A DNA stretch of 64,000 nucleotides from Mantamonas sphyraenae (lineage: Eukaryota > CRuMs > Mantamonadidae): the NCBI GenBank assembly GCA_026936335.1, contig JAPMXV010000043.1, forward strand, positions 124,001-188,000. Direction: 5' to 3'. Numbering within the stretch: the first letter of the stretch is position 1; each line of letters begins with the position of its first letter. Positions 44,751 through 56,005 of this stretch are shown piece after piece. A program made the position numbers and the translations under genes. The notes under the pieces are model-generated. The model did no database searches and had not been told where the DNA came from. It saw only the letters and a list, made by a program, of their open reading frames with translations.

Positions 44751-47700
44751 ATGTCGAAGCGTAAGGCAGGAGATCTTGCAAGCCAGCTGGGAGCTGAGGA
44801 CGACGGAGGGGAGTGGAGCGACAGCGAGGAGAGCGAAAGCGATGAGAACGAGAGCGGGGGCGAGGAAAACGAAACGGGATCGGCGACGGCGGACGGGAAG
44901 ATGCATGATGCAAAACGGCAGCGTGTGGGCGGCAAGCAGGGCAAGAGCGTGTACAGCATGCCGAGCAACGACGAACTGCGTCAGATGAAGGAGACACAGG
45001 ACTTGTTCAACTCGAATCTGTTCCGTCTGGAGGTGAGTGGGTGTGGGGTCGGGGTTGGGACGCGATGCATGTTTGCGGGCAAGGGCCGCCGCTGACGCGT
45101 GGACGTGCATGTGCAGATGCAAGAGTTGCTGAACGAAGCCGGAGTGAACTACACAAAGAGCAGTGCCGTGGAGGCTGCGCTGGCTCAGCTGTACGAGGAG
45201 GTGACGGGGCTGCCGTCGCAGGCTGGAGTTGACGAGGAGTTTGCAAGCGAGGCCGGTCTGTCGCTGTATGGGCGGGATGCAAAGGGGGTGGTGCTGGACT
45301 TTGAGGCACCCAGTCACGTAAACGTGGTGGGATCGTTTGCGCAGCGAACAGTGGTGAAGCCCGAGCGGTGTGTGGATGTGGTTGTGCAGATGCCCAGTGA
45401 GTGTGTGGCACCAAAAGACTATGTGAACTACCGATACGAGGACAAGCGACTGTTGTACCTGTGCGTGATTGCCAAACACGTGGGCGGGCTCGGATGGGTC
45501 AAGGGGGTGCGGTGGGAGCGTGTGCGAGGGCGGATGGCGCTGGTGGTGACGCCAGGAGTCATTCAGGTGGATGGACGCAAGGTGCGGACCAAGTTTGAGA
45601 TTCGGGTGGTTGTGAGCGTGGAGGCAGGTGCGCTTGCGTTCAAGAAGGTCGCGCCGCAGAGGAGCAACGTGCGAGGGGACGCGCGCGGAGCTGTGGCGAC
45701 GCCGATGTACAACCACGGAATGGTGGAGGACATGCTGATGGAGACACACACGCAGTACCTGCACGAGATGCTGTCCAAGTCGGACAACGGCAACCTGCAC
45801 GAGACGATTATGCTGTTCAAGGTGTGGCTGCGGAGGAGGCGGATGTCGGGGCGAACGGACGGCGTGGGTGGGTTTCTGATGAGCATGGTGCTGTGCCACC
45901 TTGTGCGGCAACACAAGATTACGCGGCACATGAGCGCGTATCAAATGTTCCGCGTGGCCCTAAAGTGGCTTGCAGACACAGAGTGGGCCCAGTCTCCTCA
46001 GAGCCTGTACGACGGCACGCGGGAAGATGCAAACCCGGACGTGGAGGCTGTGTTGGAGGCGATGGTGGAGCATCACGACGCTGTGCTGCTGGACCCGACG
46101 GGTTACTGCAACGTGGCGGCGCACATGTCCGCAGACACGCTGGAGGATCTGCGATACGAAGCGGGGCTGTCGCTCGCATTCTTGGACAAGAGCGCTGTGG
46201 AAGGGTTTGAGGCTGTGTTTGTGCAGGACGTGCAGCCGTACCTGAAATACGACATGCTCTTTGTTGTACCCGGGTTGGAGGAGCAAGGGCAGCTTGTGGA
46301 CGTGGACAAGGCACGGGAGATGCGAAAGCGCGTGCTGGACGTGTTGCGTCGCGGTTTGACTGACCGAGTGACGGTGATTCGGCATGTGGGGACGGGAAAG
46401 GAGGGTGCGATGCTGGTGGGCCTGGTTGTGGACGTGAGCAACGCGGTACGCGTGGTGGATCGGGGTCCGGCAGCAGATGACACAGAAGCCGCGGAGGCGT
46501 TTCGGGAGTTTTGGGGTGAAAAGAGTGAGATGCGGCGATTCAAGGACGGTGCGATCATCGAGGCAGTGGTGTGGGACGTGGACTTGGAAGAGCGGGAGGA
46601 GATTGTGGCGCAGGTGGTACGCTACGTGATTGAGCGGCACTTTGGGGTGGATGGCGCGCGGGTGGAGGTGTTTGGGAACGACGGCGGGGTGGCAAAGGGA
46701 ACAAGGGGGGTGGACACGAAGCAAGTGATGCAGACGACGCTGGAGCTGACAAACACGCTGCGGGATCTGGACGGAGTGCCACTGAACGTGATTTCTGCGC
46801 AGGGAATCTCGGCAGCGTATCGGTATGCGGACGTGTGGGCTGGGAGCGCATACGAGCTGGGAGAGGGAGAAGAGGGTGCGTTGCGGATTGTGCGTCCGTT
46901 GGAGGTTGTGGTGCAGTTTGAATCGAGCAGCAAGTGGCCGAAGGATGACGTGGCAGCCATTGTCCACCTGAAGGCGGCGATGTACGTGGAGATGAGCAAA
47001 GCGCTCAAGGAAGGGCATGGGATTGAGAGCAGCTGCACGGCGCACTACATGGATGTGGCGTTCGGCGGCTTTGTGTTTCGTGTGTTTATCTTTCACCTGC
47101 AGGAGCTGATGTTGCACGCTCGGTTTGACCGCGTGGAGGCGGCGAATGTGGGCCGTGAGCTGATGGACCTGCCAAAACACACGGGGATGGTGAGTGCGTT
47201 CCATGCACAAAACGTGATGTTTGGGCCGACGGTTCGGCTAGCAAAGCGGTGGGTGCACGCGCAGCTGTTTAGCGGGTACGTGCGGGAGGAGGCGGTGGAA
47301 TTGCTGGTGATGTATGTATTTGTGAACCCTGCGCCGTACCAGGCGCCGCAGAGTGCACTGACGGGCTTCATGCGGTTCCTGGAGCTGGTTGCCGAGTATG
47401 ATTGGGCGAACAACGCGCTGATTGTGGACCAGGACGGGAGCTTGGACGAGCGTTCACGGGAGGAGGTGCGTGCACACTACGAGGCGTTGCAGGAGGGAGG
47501 GGTTAGCCCTGGGATGTTTGTGGCAACGCAGGAGGACCGGTTTGATTCCATTTGGACGGCGGACGGGCCGAGCGAGATGATTTTGGGGCGGATGCAGGCG
47601 AGGGCGAGGTTGGCCATGGAAATGGTCGGGGAAATGATTGAGAGGGGCCTGCGTGGAGGCGGAGGCGGAAAGGGAAAGAAACTGTGGAAGGCGGTCTTTC

Positions 47701-48200
47701 AGTGCAGCGAGGAGGACTACGACGTGCGGCTGAATCTAGACCGGGCAATGCTGGGCATGGGCAAGGCGTTGGGCAAGGCGGTGGGCGGGGAAGGAAGGTA
47801 CGCGAATCTGAAGAGGGCGGTGAATCTGATCCCCGACGTGCTTATTGGGTTTGAGCCGGCGGCAAGACTGATCGAGGAGTTGCAGGGGAGGTACGGGCAT
47901 CTGGCGTTGTTCTTTTTCAACGAGCTGGAGCCGTGGCGAGTGTACATGGTGTGGAAACCCGCGGCGTTGTTGCCGCAGGCGTTTGGGATGGCCAGGAGTC
48001 GGCATGTGATGCCGTTGCAAGCGGTGGGGGAGGAGATGAAGACTGGGAAGGGGAAAGGGAAAGGGAAAGGGAAAGCGAAGGGGACAGGGAAGGGGAAGGG
48101 GATGTTGGACGGGCATACGTTGGTGAATGTGTTTGAGGTGTTGGCCGGGGTCAAGGTGTTGGGGGCCGGGGTGGTGGAGTCGGTCACAGTCATGAATTAG
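44751..48200 (+). CDS. NOL6: NOL6/Nrap/UTP22, small-subunit processome component
   Basis: Two exons, 44751-45032 (donor GTGAGT) and 45117-48200 (acceptor GTGCAG), splice in phase 0 to 1,121 residues. The N-terminus is acidic and Ser-rich with a nuclear-localisation-like AKRQR. The Nrap signature DLFNSNLFRLE joined to MQELLNEAGV spans the splice site. Nrap blocks follow in order: VNVVGSFAQRTVVKPERCVDVVVQMP, NYRYEDKRLLYLCVIAKHV, LLKVWLRRR-type FKVWLRRRRMSG, GSFAL-like YRYADVWAG, and FGPTVRLAKRWVHAQLF. The fold is a tandem nucleotidyltransferase repeat without activity. In yeast Utp22 binds Rrp7 and enters the 90S pre-ribosome. The last 40 residues include a Lys/Gly repeat (GKGKGKGKAKGTGKGKG). 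Confidence 0.93.
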
Positions 48201-48565
48201 AAGTGTTCTTTTGTTGCGCAGTTGGTTGCAATTGAGCGTGAACGTGGCTCCACCACCGAGAACAACGCCCAGAAACACATAGAATGTTCACCGAGGCATG
48301 ATATCACTCCTCTGTGGGTTCTTTGTGATCACAGAGATGCTCACACCCCGGTTGCGCTCATGGCTGAGCTCCAACCGCCAATCGTTCCCACCCCCTTCGG
48401 TTTCCACGTGCACTGAAAGAAGCTTACCAAAGTCATCTAAACAATGGTGACAATGAATCCTTGCGAATAATGCATTGTGTGGACGAGAAGGGATGTCAAG
48501 CAGGTGTGATGGACAAGGCGCACCAGACGCCAACCTGACGGATCAGAAATTGTCACCAAACCAAC
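48201..48565. other. Intergenic boundary between NOL6 and the mobile-element island
   Basis: No supported gene. It holds a 7-bp inverted repeat (CTCTGTG 48310-48316, CACAGAG 48330-48336) that includes the palindrome TGTGATCACA. I looked here for a left terminal inverted repeat matching sequence after the transposase and found none I could trust. Confidence 0.5.
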
Positions 48566-49606
48566 ATGCCCAGTGCAATGAACCCAACGTTCAAGATCAA
48601 CACACACGGTGGGGTGTACAAGTCTGGTTCTGCCATCCCGGAAGCGATGCGTCTCAACATAGTAAACGGCTACCTGAACGCAAACCCCCCGCAATCAATG
48701 AAGCAGGTAGCCTTGCACTGGAAGGTCAGCGTAGGTGCTGTGCACAAGTACGTTGCCCAGTTTCGTGCCACAGGAGGTGTGGCACCTCAACCTCGTGCGG
48801 GTGGGCGGCCAGAAAAATTGCAGGCGCACCACAAACGATTCCTGGTCCGCCTCATAGCGAAGCACAGTGCCACGTATCTTGATGAGATGCAGCTGGCTTT
48901 GACGAGACAGTTCAATCTTCGAGTTTCCCTGTCTACACTGTGTAGATTCTGCCAACGGCATCAGTTGCGACTGAAAAAGTTGAAGATTGTCCCTGCTGAA
49001 CGCAAGAAGCCGCACGTGCGTGCGCGGCGGCGCGATTTTGAACGGCTACAACGTACAGATGCACGAATGCGCGCAAGGAATGTAGTGTGGGTCGACGAGA
49101 CTGGAGTCAACAACCGCGAGTGTTGGCGTCGCCGTGGAAGAAACAAACCGGGCGTCGACGCCCTCTCTGTGCAAACCTACTCGCGCCAGAGACGGAGTAT
49201 CTCTGTACTGGCGGCCATTGGAGGCGGAAGGCATGGTCTCATGTGCTGGCAGACGCGGACTGGGGCACACAAGCGTGTGGATTTCCTTTTCTTTTTGCGG
49301 CATCGCTTGCTGCCGCGGATGCAACGGTACAGGCAGTCAGTCATTGTGTTGGATAACTGCTCGATTCACAAGGGCGATGAAGTGAAGCAGCTGTGTGCAC
49401 AGTACGGCGTCGAGCTGGAGTATCTCCCGGCATACTCGCCATACCTAAACCCCATCGAGGAGATGTTCAGCAAATTCAAGGCCATGCTGCGGCGGCACCA
49501 CCATCGCGTGGACATCTGCACAGAGGCTGCCATAGACCATGCCCTACATTTTGTAGGATGGCGGGAAGTGAACGGTTGGATCAAACACTCAAACTATGTC
49601 GCCTGA
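48566..49606 (+). mobile_element. Tc1/mariner (IS630-type) DD34E transposase, intact
   Basis: Single intronless frame of 346 residues. Residues 20-140 form paired-type helix-turn-helix DNA-binding domains (SMKQVALHWKVSVGAVHKYV, then RPEKLQ as the hook-like linker). The RNase H-like catalytic core has VVWVDETGVNN, VIVLDNCSIHKG and LPAYSPYLNPIEEMF; the second Asp and the Glu are separated by 34 residues, the Tc1 spacing. No frame break is visible, so the enzyme could be active. Bounding inverted repeats and TA target duplication were not identified by eye. It is on the same strand as the Fanzor-bearing block 5 kb downstream, and Fanzor1 genes are known to ride in mariner-type elements. Confidence 0.9.
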
Positions 49607-50987
49607 TGATGGTCTGACACGCATCTCCAACTGAATCACCAGTATGGTGTCCACACTCCTTGCACACAGTTCACAGCAGCCTACAACCGACGTAGTCCAC
49701 TCTACACACCACGAGAGGGATGCAGTGGCAAGGCCGTCCCGCGCGTGTATAATCCTCCTGACCAGGCGTTCTGTGTGCTGGCGATGAAAAATCCGTACCA
49801 AACCGGCTGAGCAAATCCCCCTTCCTTGTGCGAGGGGGCAAGCTTGTTCTCCGATGGGACTTAGTGGGGCGCCGCATAGCACAGAGAATGGGTGTGGTCT
49901 GCATGTCTAGCCGTGCAACCTCTCAGGAGAGGAAATGAACAGGCGTTTCCCTGCTACGCATTGCCCTCCAACTCGGCCCACAATCTCGTACCATTGTGGA
50001 CGCTTCAACTGGGAAGGGCGCTTGCACCCACTCTCAGAGGGTCGTCTTGGACCACCCACATTGCGTCGCACAGAGTGCTGTCTGAGGCACAGGGGTGGTG
50101 CTACTGGGTTGCACTGCTGTGACCAACGTGGAGCTATGCATGGGCTGATGCCCATGCTGACGGAGCATGTGATGCAGTCGGTGGGACAGGAGCATGATGC
50201 AGAGACACTGGTGAGGATGTGGTGTCGTGGGGGCAGTCTGGTGGGGGAGGAGGGGCATGCGGAGTCGCCGAGGTGGTGCACTCCACTGTGTACCATGCAA
50301 AGTGTCTGCGACTGGCAAAGGAGTGTAGCAAGGTGGCACATGCGGTGAGTGATGGTGAGGTGGCACGTGGACGTTTGGGTATGCGGGGCTGTGTGTTTGA
50401 TGGCGATGGTCGAGGTGGCATTGGAGCAGCATGGGGAGGAGGGAGTGGAAAAGGACAAGCACAGGTAGTGGGTGGGTACTTGGACAGTGTGGATGTGGAG
50501 GAGATGGTGGAGGCGGAGGAGGTGGAGTACCTGAGTGGGCGCAGAGCACAGCGGGTGCTGCGCTTCGCGTACCAACACATCCCACAACCTCCCACCGTTA
50601 TGCACGTTTCAACTGGCTGGGCAATTCGCTTGCGTACACTTATGCAATAGCACAGAGTCGTCGTAAACCACCCTCCCTGTGGTGTGCTGTTACTTTGTAT
50701 CTTTGGCCATGTGTGCAGCCTTGGTCAGCTCTCGCGCATCACATGCTGGATGTACTGAAGCCGAGGCAGAGGTGATGGACGGCTTGTGCGCGTGTTTTCG
50801 CTTGTGTGTGATGGTCCAGGAGCTCTATGTAGAGGTGTGATGCTGAAGAACATACATTCGCCGACCAAAGTCCGCTGCGCGCAGGCGCTGCGCCCCACGC
50901 TGTATCATCTGCACACAACCAAACACACGATTGTAACAAGCAACGTTACCTTGTTGGGCATCCCTGGCAAGGGGCTTCCCGCGACCG
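49607..50987 (+). other. Degenerate spacer within the mobile island, with a diverged direct repeat
   Basis: I see no intact gene. Two related segments about 605 bp apart (49979-50025 and 50583-50633) share TTCAACTGG and GCTTGC and, in plus-strand frames, both read RFNW followed by a Gly within a few residues. This suggests an old tandem coding duplication, now decayed. A 6-bp hairpin (CCCCCT/AGGGGG) lies at 49817-49838. Base usage is less biased than in neighbouring genes. Confidence 0.45.
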
Positions 50988-51426
50988 ATGGCATCCTCTT
51001 GCCCAGGCAATACAAAACGCATGGTCAACAACAGATACAATCTGCGATCCAAAAGGACGACGCGAGCAACGACTGGCACTGAGCCCCCTGCGACCTCTGG
51101 TGAGACGCCGACCTCACCCGCTGAGCCGACGACGGAGGTGACAACCGCGAGGCCACCGCGTGAGCGGATGCCACAAACACCCCAGGGTGTATACGATCAG
51201 CTGTGCGAAGGTACGTATGGCCTGGATTGCAGGGTCTATGCAGAGACACTCACACGTGCTGCCCTGGGTAGGTGTCGACTCGTTGATGCCACAGGAGAGA
51301 GTGGAGGCGCTCGACCGCCTCGCAGGCGATCTGGCTCCGAACAGCAGCACTGACGCTGTGGAGCATCTGAACACAGTGATGGATGTTCGTGCCACGGTAC
51401 TGGAAACAAAGAGAGGCATTCGGTAG
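50988..51426 (+). pseudogene. N-terminal coding segment of the Fanzor-bearing block (basic, Thr/Pro-rich), frame-broken
   Basis: ATGs at 50988 and 51021 open a frame with a basic start (MVNNRYNLRSKRTTRATT) and a Thr/Pro-rich stretch, continuing to about GLDCRVYAETL. At the GGG run 51266-51268 the better-looking sequence moves to another frame, which continues DSLMPQERVEALDRLAGDL and stops at 51426 next to a GTAGGT that could be a splice donor. A USP would be expected to carry its catalytic cysteine box here, but I do not see a normal one. Gene identity is inferred from position and strand only. Confidence 0.4.
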
Positions 51427-51464
51427 GTTTAGGCGCGTTTGTTTTCCACGCTCCGCGCTGACAT

Positions 51465-52373
51465 GTGCGCTCCCCCCCCTCCCCTGCCTTTCCCCGACGT
51501 TCTCAAAGGAACCCGGTGTCATTGTTGTGTCACGCTACCGTCGCTGTGCGTGCGCTGCTTATCGGTGTTGGCGCGACCGGGCTTGCGGCGCTGCACGTGG
51601 AGCCTTCCGAGGGCCTTTCGTGGCAAGCAAGCTGCCTTGTGGGTCTTTTTGCCTTCATGACTGGGATGGAAGGCATCTCTAATGACGAAAGCACAGTGTG
51701 GATGCTCCTGCTACATGCAGACGCCGCCGTGTCCAACAGCGGGAGTGTGGAGAGAACCAGCAGAGCGCTACGGAAACGTAAGATGCGACCAACCCCACAC
51801 ACACGCGCTCAACGCCCACCTGCACACACTCACCCCCCCCCCCCCCCCACACACACACACCCATCCTGTCGCAGTTGTATGCACTTGTGGGAGATCTTCT
51901 GCACCTGTGTCGATGGCGAGCATCCCTTTCGTGCGCTTGACCCCGGTAACGTGCCCATGCACAACCTCAGCAGCGAGGAGCTGATCGACTCCAAGGAGCT
52001 CTTTGAAAGAGCAGAGCAGTCAGGCACTCCCTATGCGATTTCGAAGTCAACCAAGAAGGCATCATGTCCGTGTGGCCAGCAGTTCCTCAGTGAGCGAACT
52101 GAGCCGTACATCTACGTCATGCCTGCGGAAACGCGCACGTCCGATGACTTTGATTGGGAGTGCCGTGAGTGCGGTAGGGCCGTGAATGGAACGGCAGAGT
52201 ATGACATCACCTGCACCAGGACCTGCATGATCACCTACGAGCGACTGGATTCGAGCAACGGGAATTTCGACGTTCGCGACGTGTCATGCGTTGGGATCCA
52301 CATGGGTAGCGAAGGGAAGGGGCACTACGTACTCGCCCTGCGTGTGGACGACATGGGTTGGCGGGTGTTTTGA
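51465..52373 (+). pseudogene. Ubiquitin-specific-protease-like (C19) segment, frame-broken at its end
   Basis: The frame is open across 51465-52373. The first 400 bp include a (C)16-(CA)n tract at 51833-51860 flanked by GTAAGA and CGCAG, which looks like an intron. From about 51880 the translation is plausible protein. It contains two Cys pairs of a USP finger (CPCG and CRECG) and then GHYVLALRVDDMGWRVF immediately followed, one base out of frame, by DDGTV. GHY plus W-x-x-F-D-D is the histidine box of ubiquitin-specific proteases. The catalytic-cysteine half is not recognisable upstream. The break falls in a TTTT run at 52368-52371. It is probably part of the same coding unit as the next frame; whether it was a functional deubiquitylase is unknown. 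Confidence 0.55.
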
Positions 52374-54936
52374 TGACGGCACGGTGTACGACAACCCATG
52401 GTTCCTGGGCGAGAACTTTCAGCAGGAACACGCAGACGGAGCACACAGGCGTGCTGTGTTTACCTTGGGCTCCAGCTCCCCGATGTCGCTGTCACATGCG
52501 TCTGTGCGGGTGCCAATGGCAACAACGAACCAAGCTGCGCACAGGAACCACGTGAACCACGGGAACCACGGGATGAAGCAGAAGCAGCAAAAGCAGCAGA
52601 AGAAGCCGAAGCAGCCGCCGAAGCAACCGAAGCAACCGAAGAAGGGTAACCAGTCACGCAAGCGTCGCAAAGCCAGATTCCATGAGGCCCAAGACCTCGA
52701 CAAGCAACGCAGGCTTGACGAAACAGCGACACCCAAGGACCTTGTGGTCAGCAATCGCCATTCGATGGCCAACGCGGTCTTCGATCACGTCAACGACGAG
52801 CTGGTGGCTGCCACCTGCTTGTGGTTCGACGAGCAAGACACCACCGGGCAAGGGAAGAGGGTCGAGTGGGACATCAGGAAGGAGCTGCCCAGCGCGAAAG
52901 GGGTATCAAAAGCCATCCTGAAAGATCGGGTCAAGCAGAAGGAGGCCCTGGAGGAGGCGAATGGTGGGCAGCTGGAGCAGAGCCCAGGCCTGTCGTCCGA
53001 TGTGATTGAAGTGCTGGACCTGGCGAGCGTCGCCTTTGACAAGATGCGTGTCGACCAGTTGAGTGGCACGCATCCCATTGTGGTGTGCCTGGGGCTTGCC
53101 ACAATTGAGGATGTTCTGCAAGGGTCTCCAGGCGTAACAGCTGCCCACCAACAGCGGCTTCTGATTTCACTTAGCAGAGTGGAGAGTACGAACAGCAAGC
53201 GGCGGAACATGTTCAAGCCGTACGTGCGATTGCAGGAGCTCGTGCAGGAGTATCGGCCCGAGGCAATCGAAGACATCGCACAGCGCTTGCGAGAAGTCGA
53301 CAGCGAGGACATCACATGGTTAAGGGTGCACACGACTTACCCAAGGGTCGTGGAGTGGGTTGGCGCCCTGTTGCTGGTCTCGCACGGCGTCGACGAAAGC
53401 CTCTTCCGGCTGCAGGTGGTCAATGCCCGAGGGAAGGTGACCAAGGCTCTGTCTGGTGCTGATTGTGTCGGCAAAGCTGTGTCGATGGCTTGGCATGTGG
53501 ATGGCGGAGCTCAATGGTTTTTGCCTAGGCGACCCGCGCAGGGAAAGACTGCTGAGCTGATTGCCAGGGTGAATCTGGCCCTGCAGCTTCACGACGGCAG
53601 ACTGGCGTTAGCCATCGTCCTGGCTGGCACGAAGGGCAGCGATGTGTTTCAACGTGTGTGCGAGAATATCGACGTGTTGTACAACGCAAACGTGCCCTAC
53701 ACGCACAACACACACGAGTGGACACGTGATCTCAGCGAGAACACACCCCTGGACGCCGTTGTGCGCTACTTGCAAAAGGTGTTGCAGCTGGACGGCACAG
53801 GCATGACTCTGGACAGGGAAGGATTGACAGTGCCTGGTGGCGCGACTTACCCGCTTACTCGTCTCCTGCGCGCTCAATCTGATGCACTCAATGGCTGCCA
53901 CACCGCCCGTCAACTCTTCCAGGCGCTGAAGTTTCAGGTGAAGCGTATCTCCGTCACGGCAGATGAGCTCGACATCATGCGCGCCGAGTCCATGTACGAC
54001 GAGACACAGCGAGGCATGGTCTTCCACACGGGGGCACTGCATGGCCAGAAGAAGACGGCGCATGCCATCGGGACGTTGCAGGATCGCCCAGAGTTCACGA
54101 CGGAGCCAATCCCCGAGCCACAAGTTCTGCCACGCGCAAAGAGCGAGGCAAAAGCCCCGCCGACGGACAAGAAAGAGCTGGAAGCACACGTCTCGGAGTT
54201 CCTTCGGGATTCGCTCGAGGAAGTGTTCCCTGGCAATGGCAATGAGGTTCCGTTTGACCTGGGTCTTCTTCATGCGATTGCCAACGCCGGTGAGACTCGG
54301 TTCCACGCCATGAAGGTGCATAACACTGTCACGGTGATGCACCTCACCCAGGCGTTCGTCAGCCTTGTGCCAAGTGTGATGGAGGCTGTCACCGGAGTGT
54401 TTGCTGTCGCAAGCGCCTGGGAGGGCGACAACAAACTTGACCGAATCAAGAAGCTGGTGAATGACTACATCATCACAAGCAAGAAGGAGTCCCTGGTGGG
54501 AGATCTGCTCTCCAATGCCGAGAGGCCGATGGCCATCAACAACGAAGGTCGCGTTGTCGTCGACGGCGGCAATGGTGACCACCAGCTGGACGTGGACCTG
54601 ACGGCAGCAAGGGACCTCGGGCCGGCCACACAGCATATGCGTGTGATGCTCTACAACAGGCTGCGCAACGAGTTGAAGAACATGGTGACCACAAAGCAGA
54701 CGTTGCTCTTCTTCGCCATTGTGAAACACCAAACAACCATGTCCACAGACGACAAGGCGGAGCAGGTGGTGATGCTTGCGGCGTGCGACGCCCTCGTTGA
54801 ACACTACAGCGGGTCGAGTATCGTGCCTGCGCTGGCCAAGCATGGCGTCGGAAAAAGACTACCTTGGCGTCGTCCACGATGTCCTCCAAGCAGAAGCGAG
54901 AAAGACAAGGTCCAGGGCGCAGGAGGAGGCCATTAG
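52372..54936 (+). CDS. Large unknown protein of the Fanzor-bearing block
   Basis: The real coding appears to begin as the continuation of the USP-like histidine box (DDGTVYDNPWFLGENF) and stays open for about 850 codons to 54936. A strongly basic Lys/Gln/Pro linker (near 52570-52680, then KRRKARF) looks like a nuclear-localisation or nucleic-acid-binding segment. The rest is a globular, mostly helical protein that I do not recognise; hydrophobic and charged residues are well mixed and no transmembrane helix is seen. The last 90 bp overlap the next frame, and the good-looking sequence moves to it at the AAAAA run 54852-54856. Codon choice is less GC3-biased than in host genes, in keeping with mobile DNA. 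Confidence 0.55.
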   Translation, partial: DDGTVYDNPWFLGENFQQEHADGAHRRAVFTLGSSSPMSLSHASVRVPMATTNQAAHRNHVNHGNHGMKQKQQKQQKKPKQPPKQPKQPKKGNQSRKRRKARFHEAQDLDKQRRLDETATPKDLVVSNRHSMANAVFDHVNDELVAATCLWFDEQDTTGQGKRVEWDIRKELPSAKGVSKAILKDRVKQKEALEEANGGQLEQSPGLSSDVIEVLDLASVAFDKMRVDQLSGTHPIVVCLGLATIEDVLQGSPGVTAAHQQRLLISLSRVESTNSKRRNMFKPYVRLQELVQEYRPEAIEDIAQRLREVDSEDITWLRVHTTYPRVVEWVGALLLVSHGVDESLFRLQVVNARGKVTKALSGADCVGKAVSMAWHVDGGAQWFLPRRPAQGKTAELIARVNLALQLHDGRLALAIVLAGTKGSDVFQRVCENIDVLYNANVPYTHNTHEWTRDLSENTPLDAVVRYLQKVLQLDGTGMTLDREGLTVPGGATYPLTRLLRAQSDALNGCHTARQLFQALKFQVKRISVTADELDIMRAESMYDETQRGMVFHTGALHGQKKTAHAIGTLQDRPEFTTEPIPEPQVLPRAKSEAKAPPTDKKELEAHVSEFLRDSLEEVFPGNGNEVPFDLGLLHAIANAGETRFHAMKVHNTVTVMHLTQAFVSLVPSVMEAVTGVFAVASAWEGDNKLDRIKKLVNDYIITSKKESLVGDLLSNAERPMAINNEGRVVVDGGNGDHQLDVDLTAARDLGPATQHMRVMLYNRLRNELKNMVTTKQTLLFFAIVKHQTTMSTDDKAEQVVMLAACDALVEHYSGSSIVPALAKHGVGKRLPWRRPRCPPSRSEKDKVQGAGGGH

Positions 54937-56005
54937 GACTGGGAATCAGCTCAGGCACGAGCCAGACTACGTGGCTGCACATGAGGCTGCGGTGCGCGTC
55001 CTGGGCGAGTTTGACGAGAAAAAGATGCTGCTGGCAACCAAGACAACCGGCAAGAGGACAAAACAGACGCGTGACCTCTACTTGTGCATCTTCCATGGCC
55101 TCATCGAAGATGTCGCTGAACAGAACGTCAACGCAGTCGACTTCAGCCCAGCCGATGCGCAACGGCTGCTGGTTCCGTTCCTACTCCACAGCGATGAGCG
55201 ATGGAAGGACGTGCACGCAGGAAAGCTGAACAGTGGGGCGTGTGGCCGTGTGCTGAAAGCGTGGAAAGCAGACAACAGCAGCATCCCGGAGGACGCCGCG
55301 TACTCGCTTGCGTGGTGGCGCGTAAACGCGTGCGTACCTGGACCCCTGCTGGATGACCTGTTTGGGAGCCTCATTGCTCACGCTCCCGTGGTTGAACATA
55401 TGAGGCCCAGTCAGCTGATGAGGTGGAAGGGCACAGTGCGAGAGTCAGACACAGGTGGTGCTGGTGTGTCCGTGTTCTACCCGAAGAACCTCGTGACTGA
55501 CCCCATGACGCGTGGGGACCCTGCTCTGGTCACGGGTATGGAGAACGAGTGCTTGCGTCACCTATGGTACCTACGTGCGGAACTGGAAGTCCGCAAGGGT
55601 AAAGGTGAGACGAGCAAGAAGGACAACAAGAAGAACTGGTTGAACAAGTTGACGGGCCCCCTGTTCACAACAGCCATCAACATGTTGCAATTCACGGATG
55701 AGTTGCCGCCGTGGATGGCAACGTTCGTCGCAAAGGAAAACTGGAACTATCTGAAAGACATGGGAATCAAGATCGGCAAGCGCGGTGTGTACAAGTTCAG
55801 GGACATCGGGGGTGGAGTACGAAGGAGAGTGGGGAAGGCGCGACGGGGGAAGAGACGGGAACGAGCAGCCAGGAGAACGAGACACAGGCGGTGGGCACGG
55901 AGGTTGACGACGGAGCGCACGGTGATACAAGCAGCCAGGAGAACGAGGCACAGGCGGTGGGCACGGAGGTTGACGACGGAGCGCAGGACAGGGAGGAGGA
56001 AGTGA
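54844..56005 (+). CDS. Probable N-terminal half of the Fanzor-type protein
   Basis: The frame begins MASEKDYLGVVHDV at 54844 and is protein-like to about 55808. Beyond that it reads Arg-rich repeats that are the wrong frame of an acidic repeat. It contains helical segments (YLCIFHGLIEDVAEQNV, AYSLAWWRVNACVPG, ECLRHLWYLRAELEV, LPPWMATFVAKENWNYL). The position just upstream of a RuvC-like nuclease, with a one-base offset at the GGGGG run 55808-55812, suggests that it is the REC/WED part of one Fanzor polypeptide. I do not recognise a specific fold; this assignment is inference from order and frame. Confidence 0.5.

Noticed and set aside
45960-47210. 416-codon minus-strand open frame
   Set aside because: Antisense shadow of the conserved NOL6 coding exon.
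48201-49700. Terminal inverted repeats around the transposase
   Set aside because: Candidate matches near 48440-48470 and 49610-49650 were too weak and gapped to distinguish from chance by eye.
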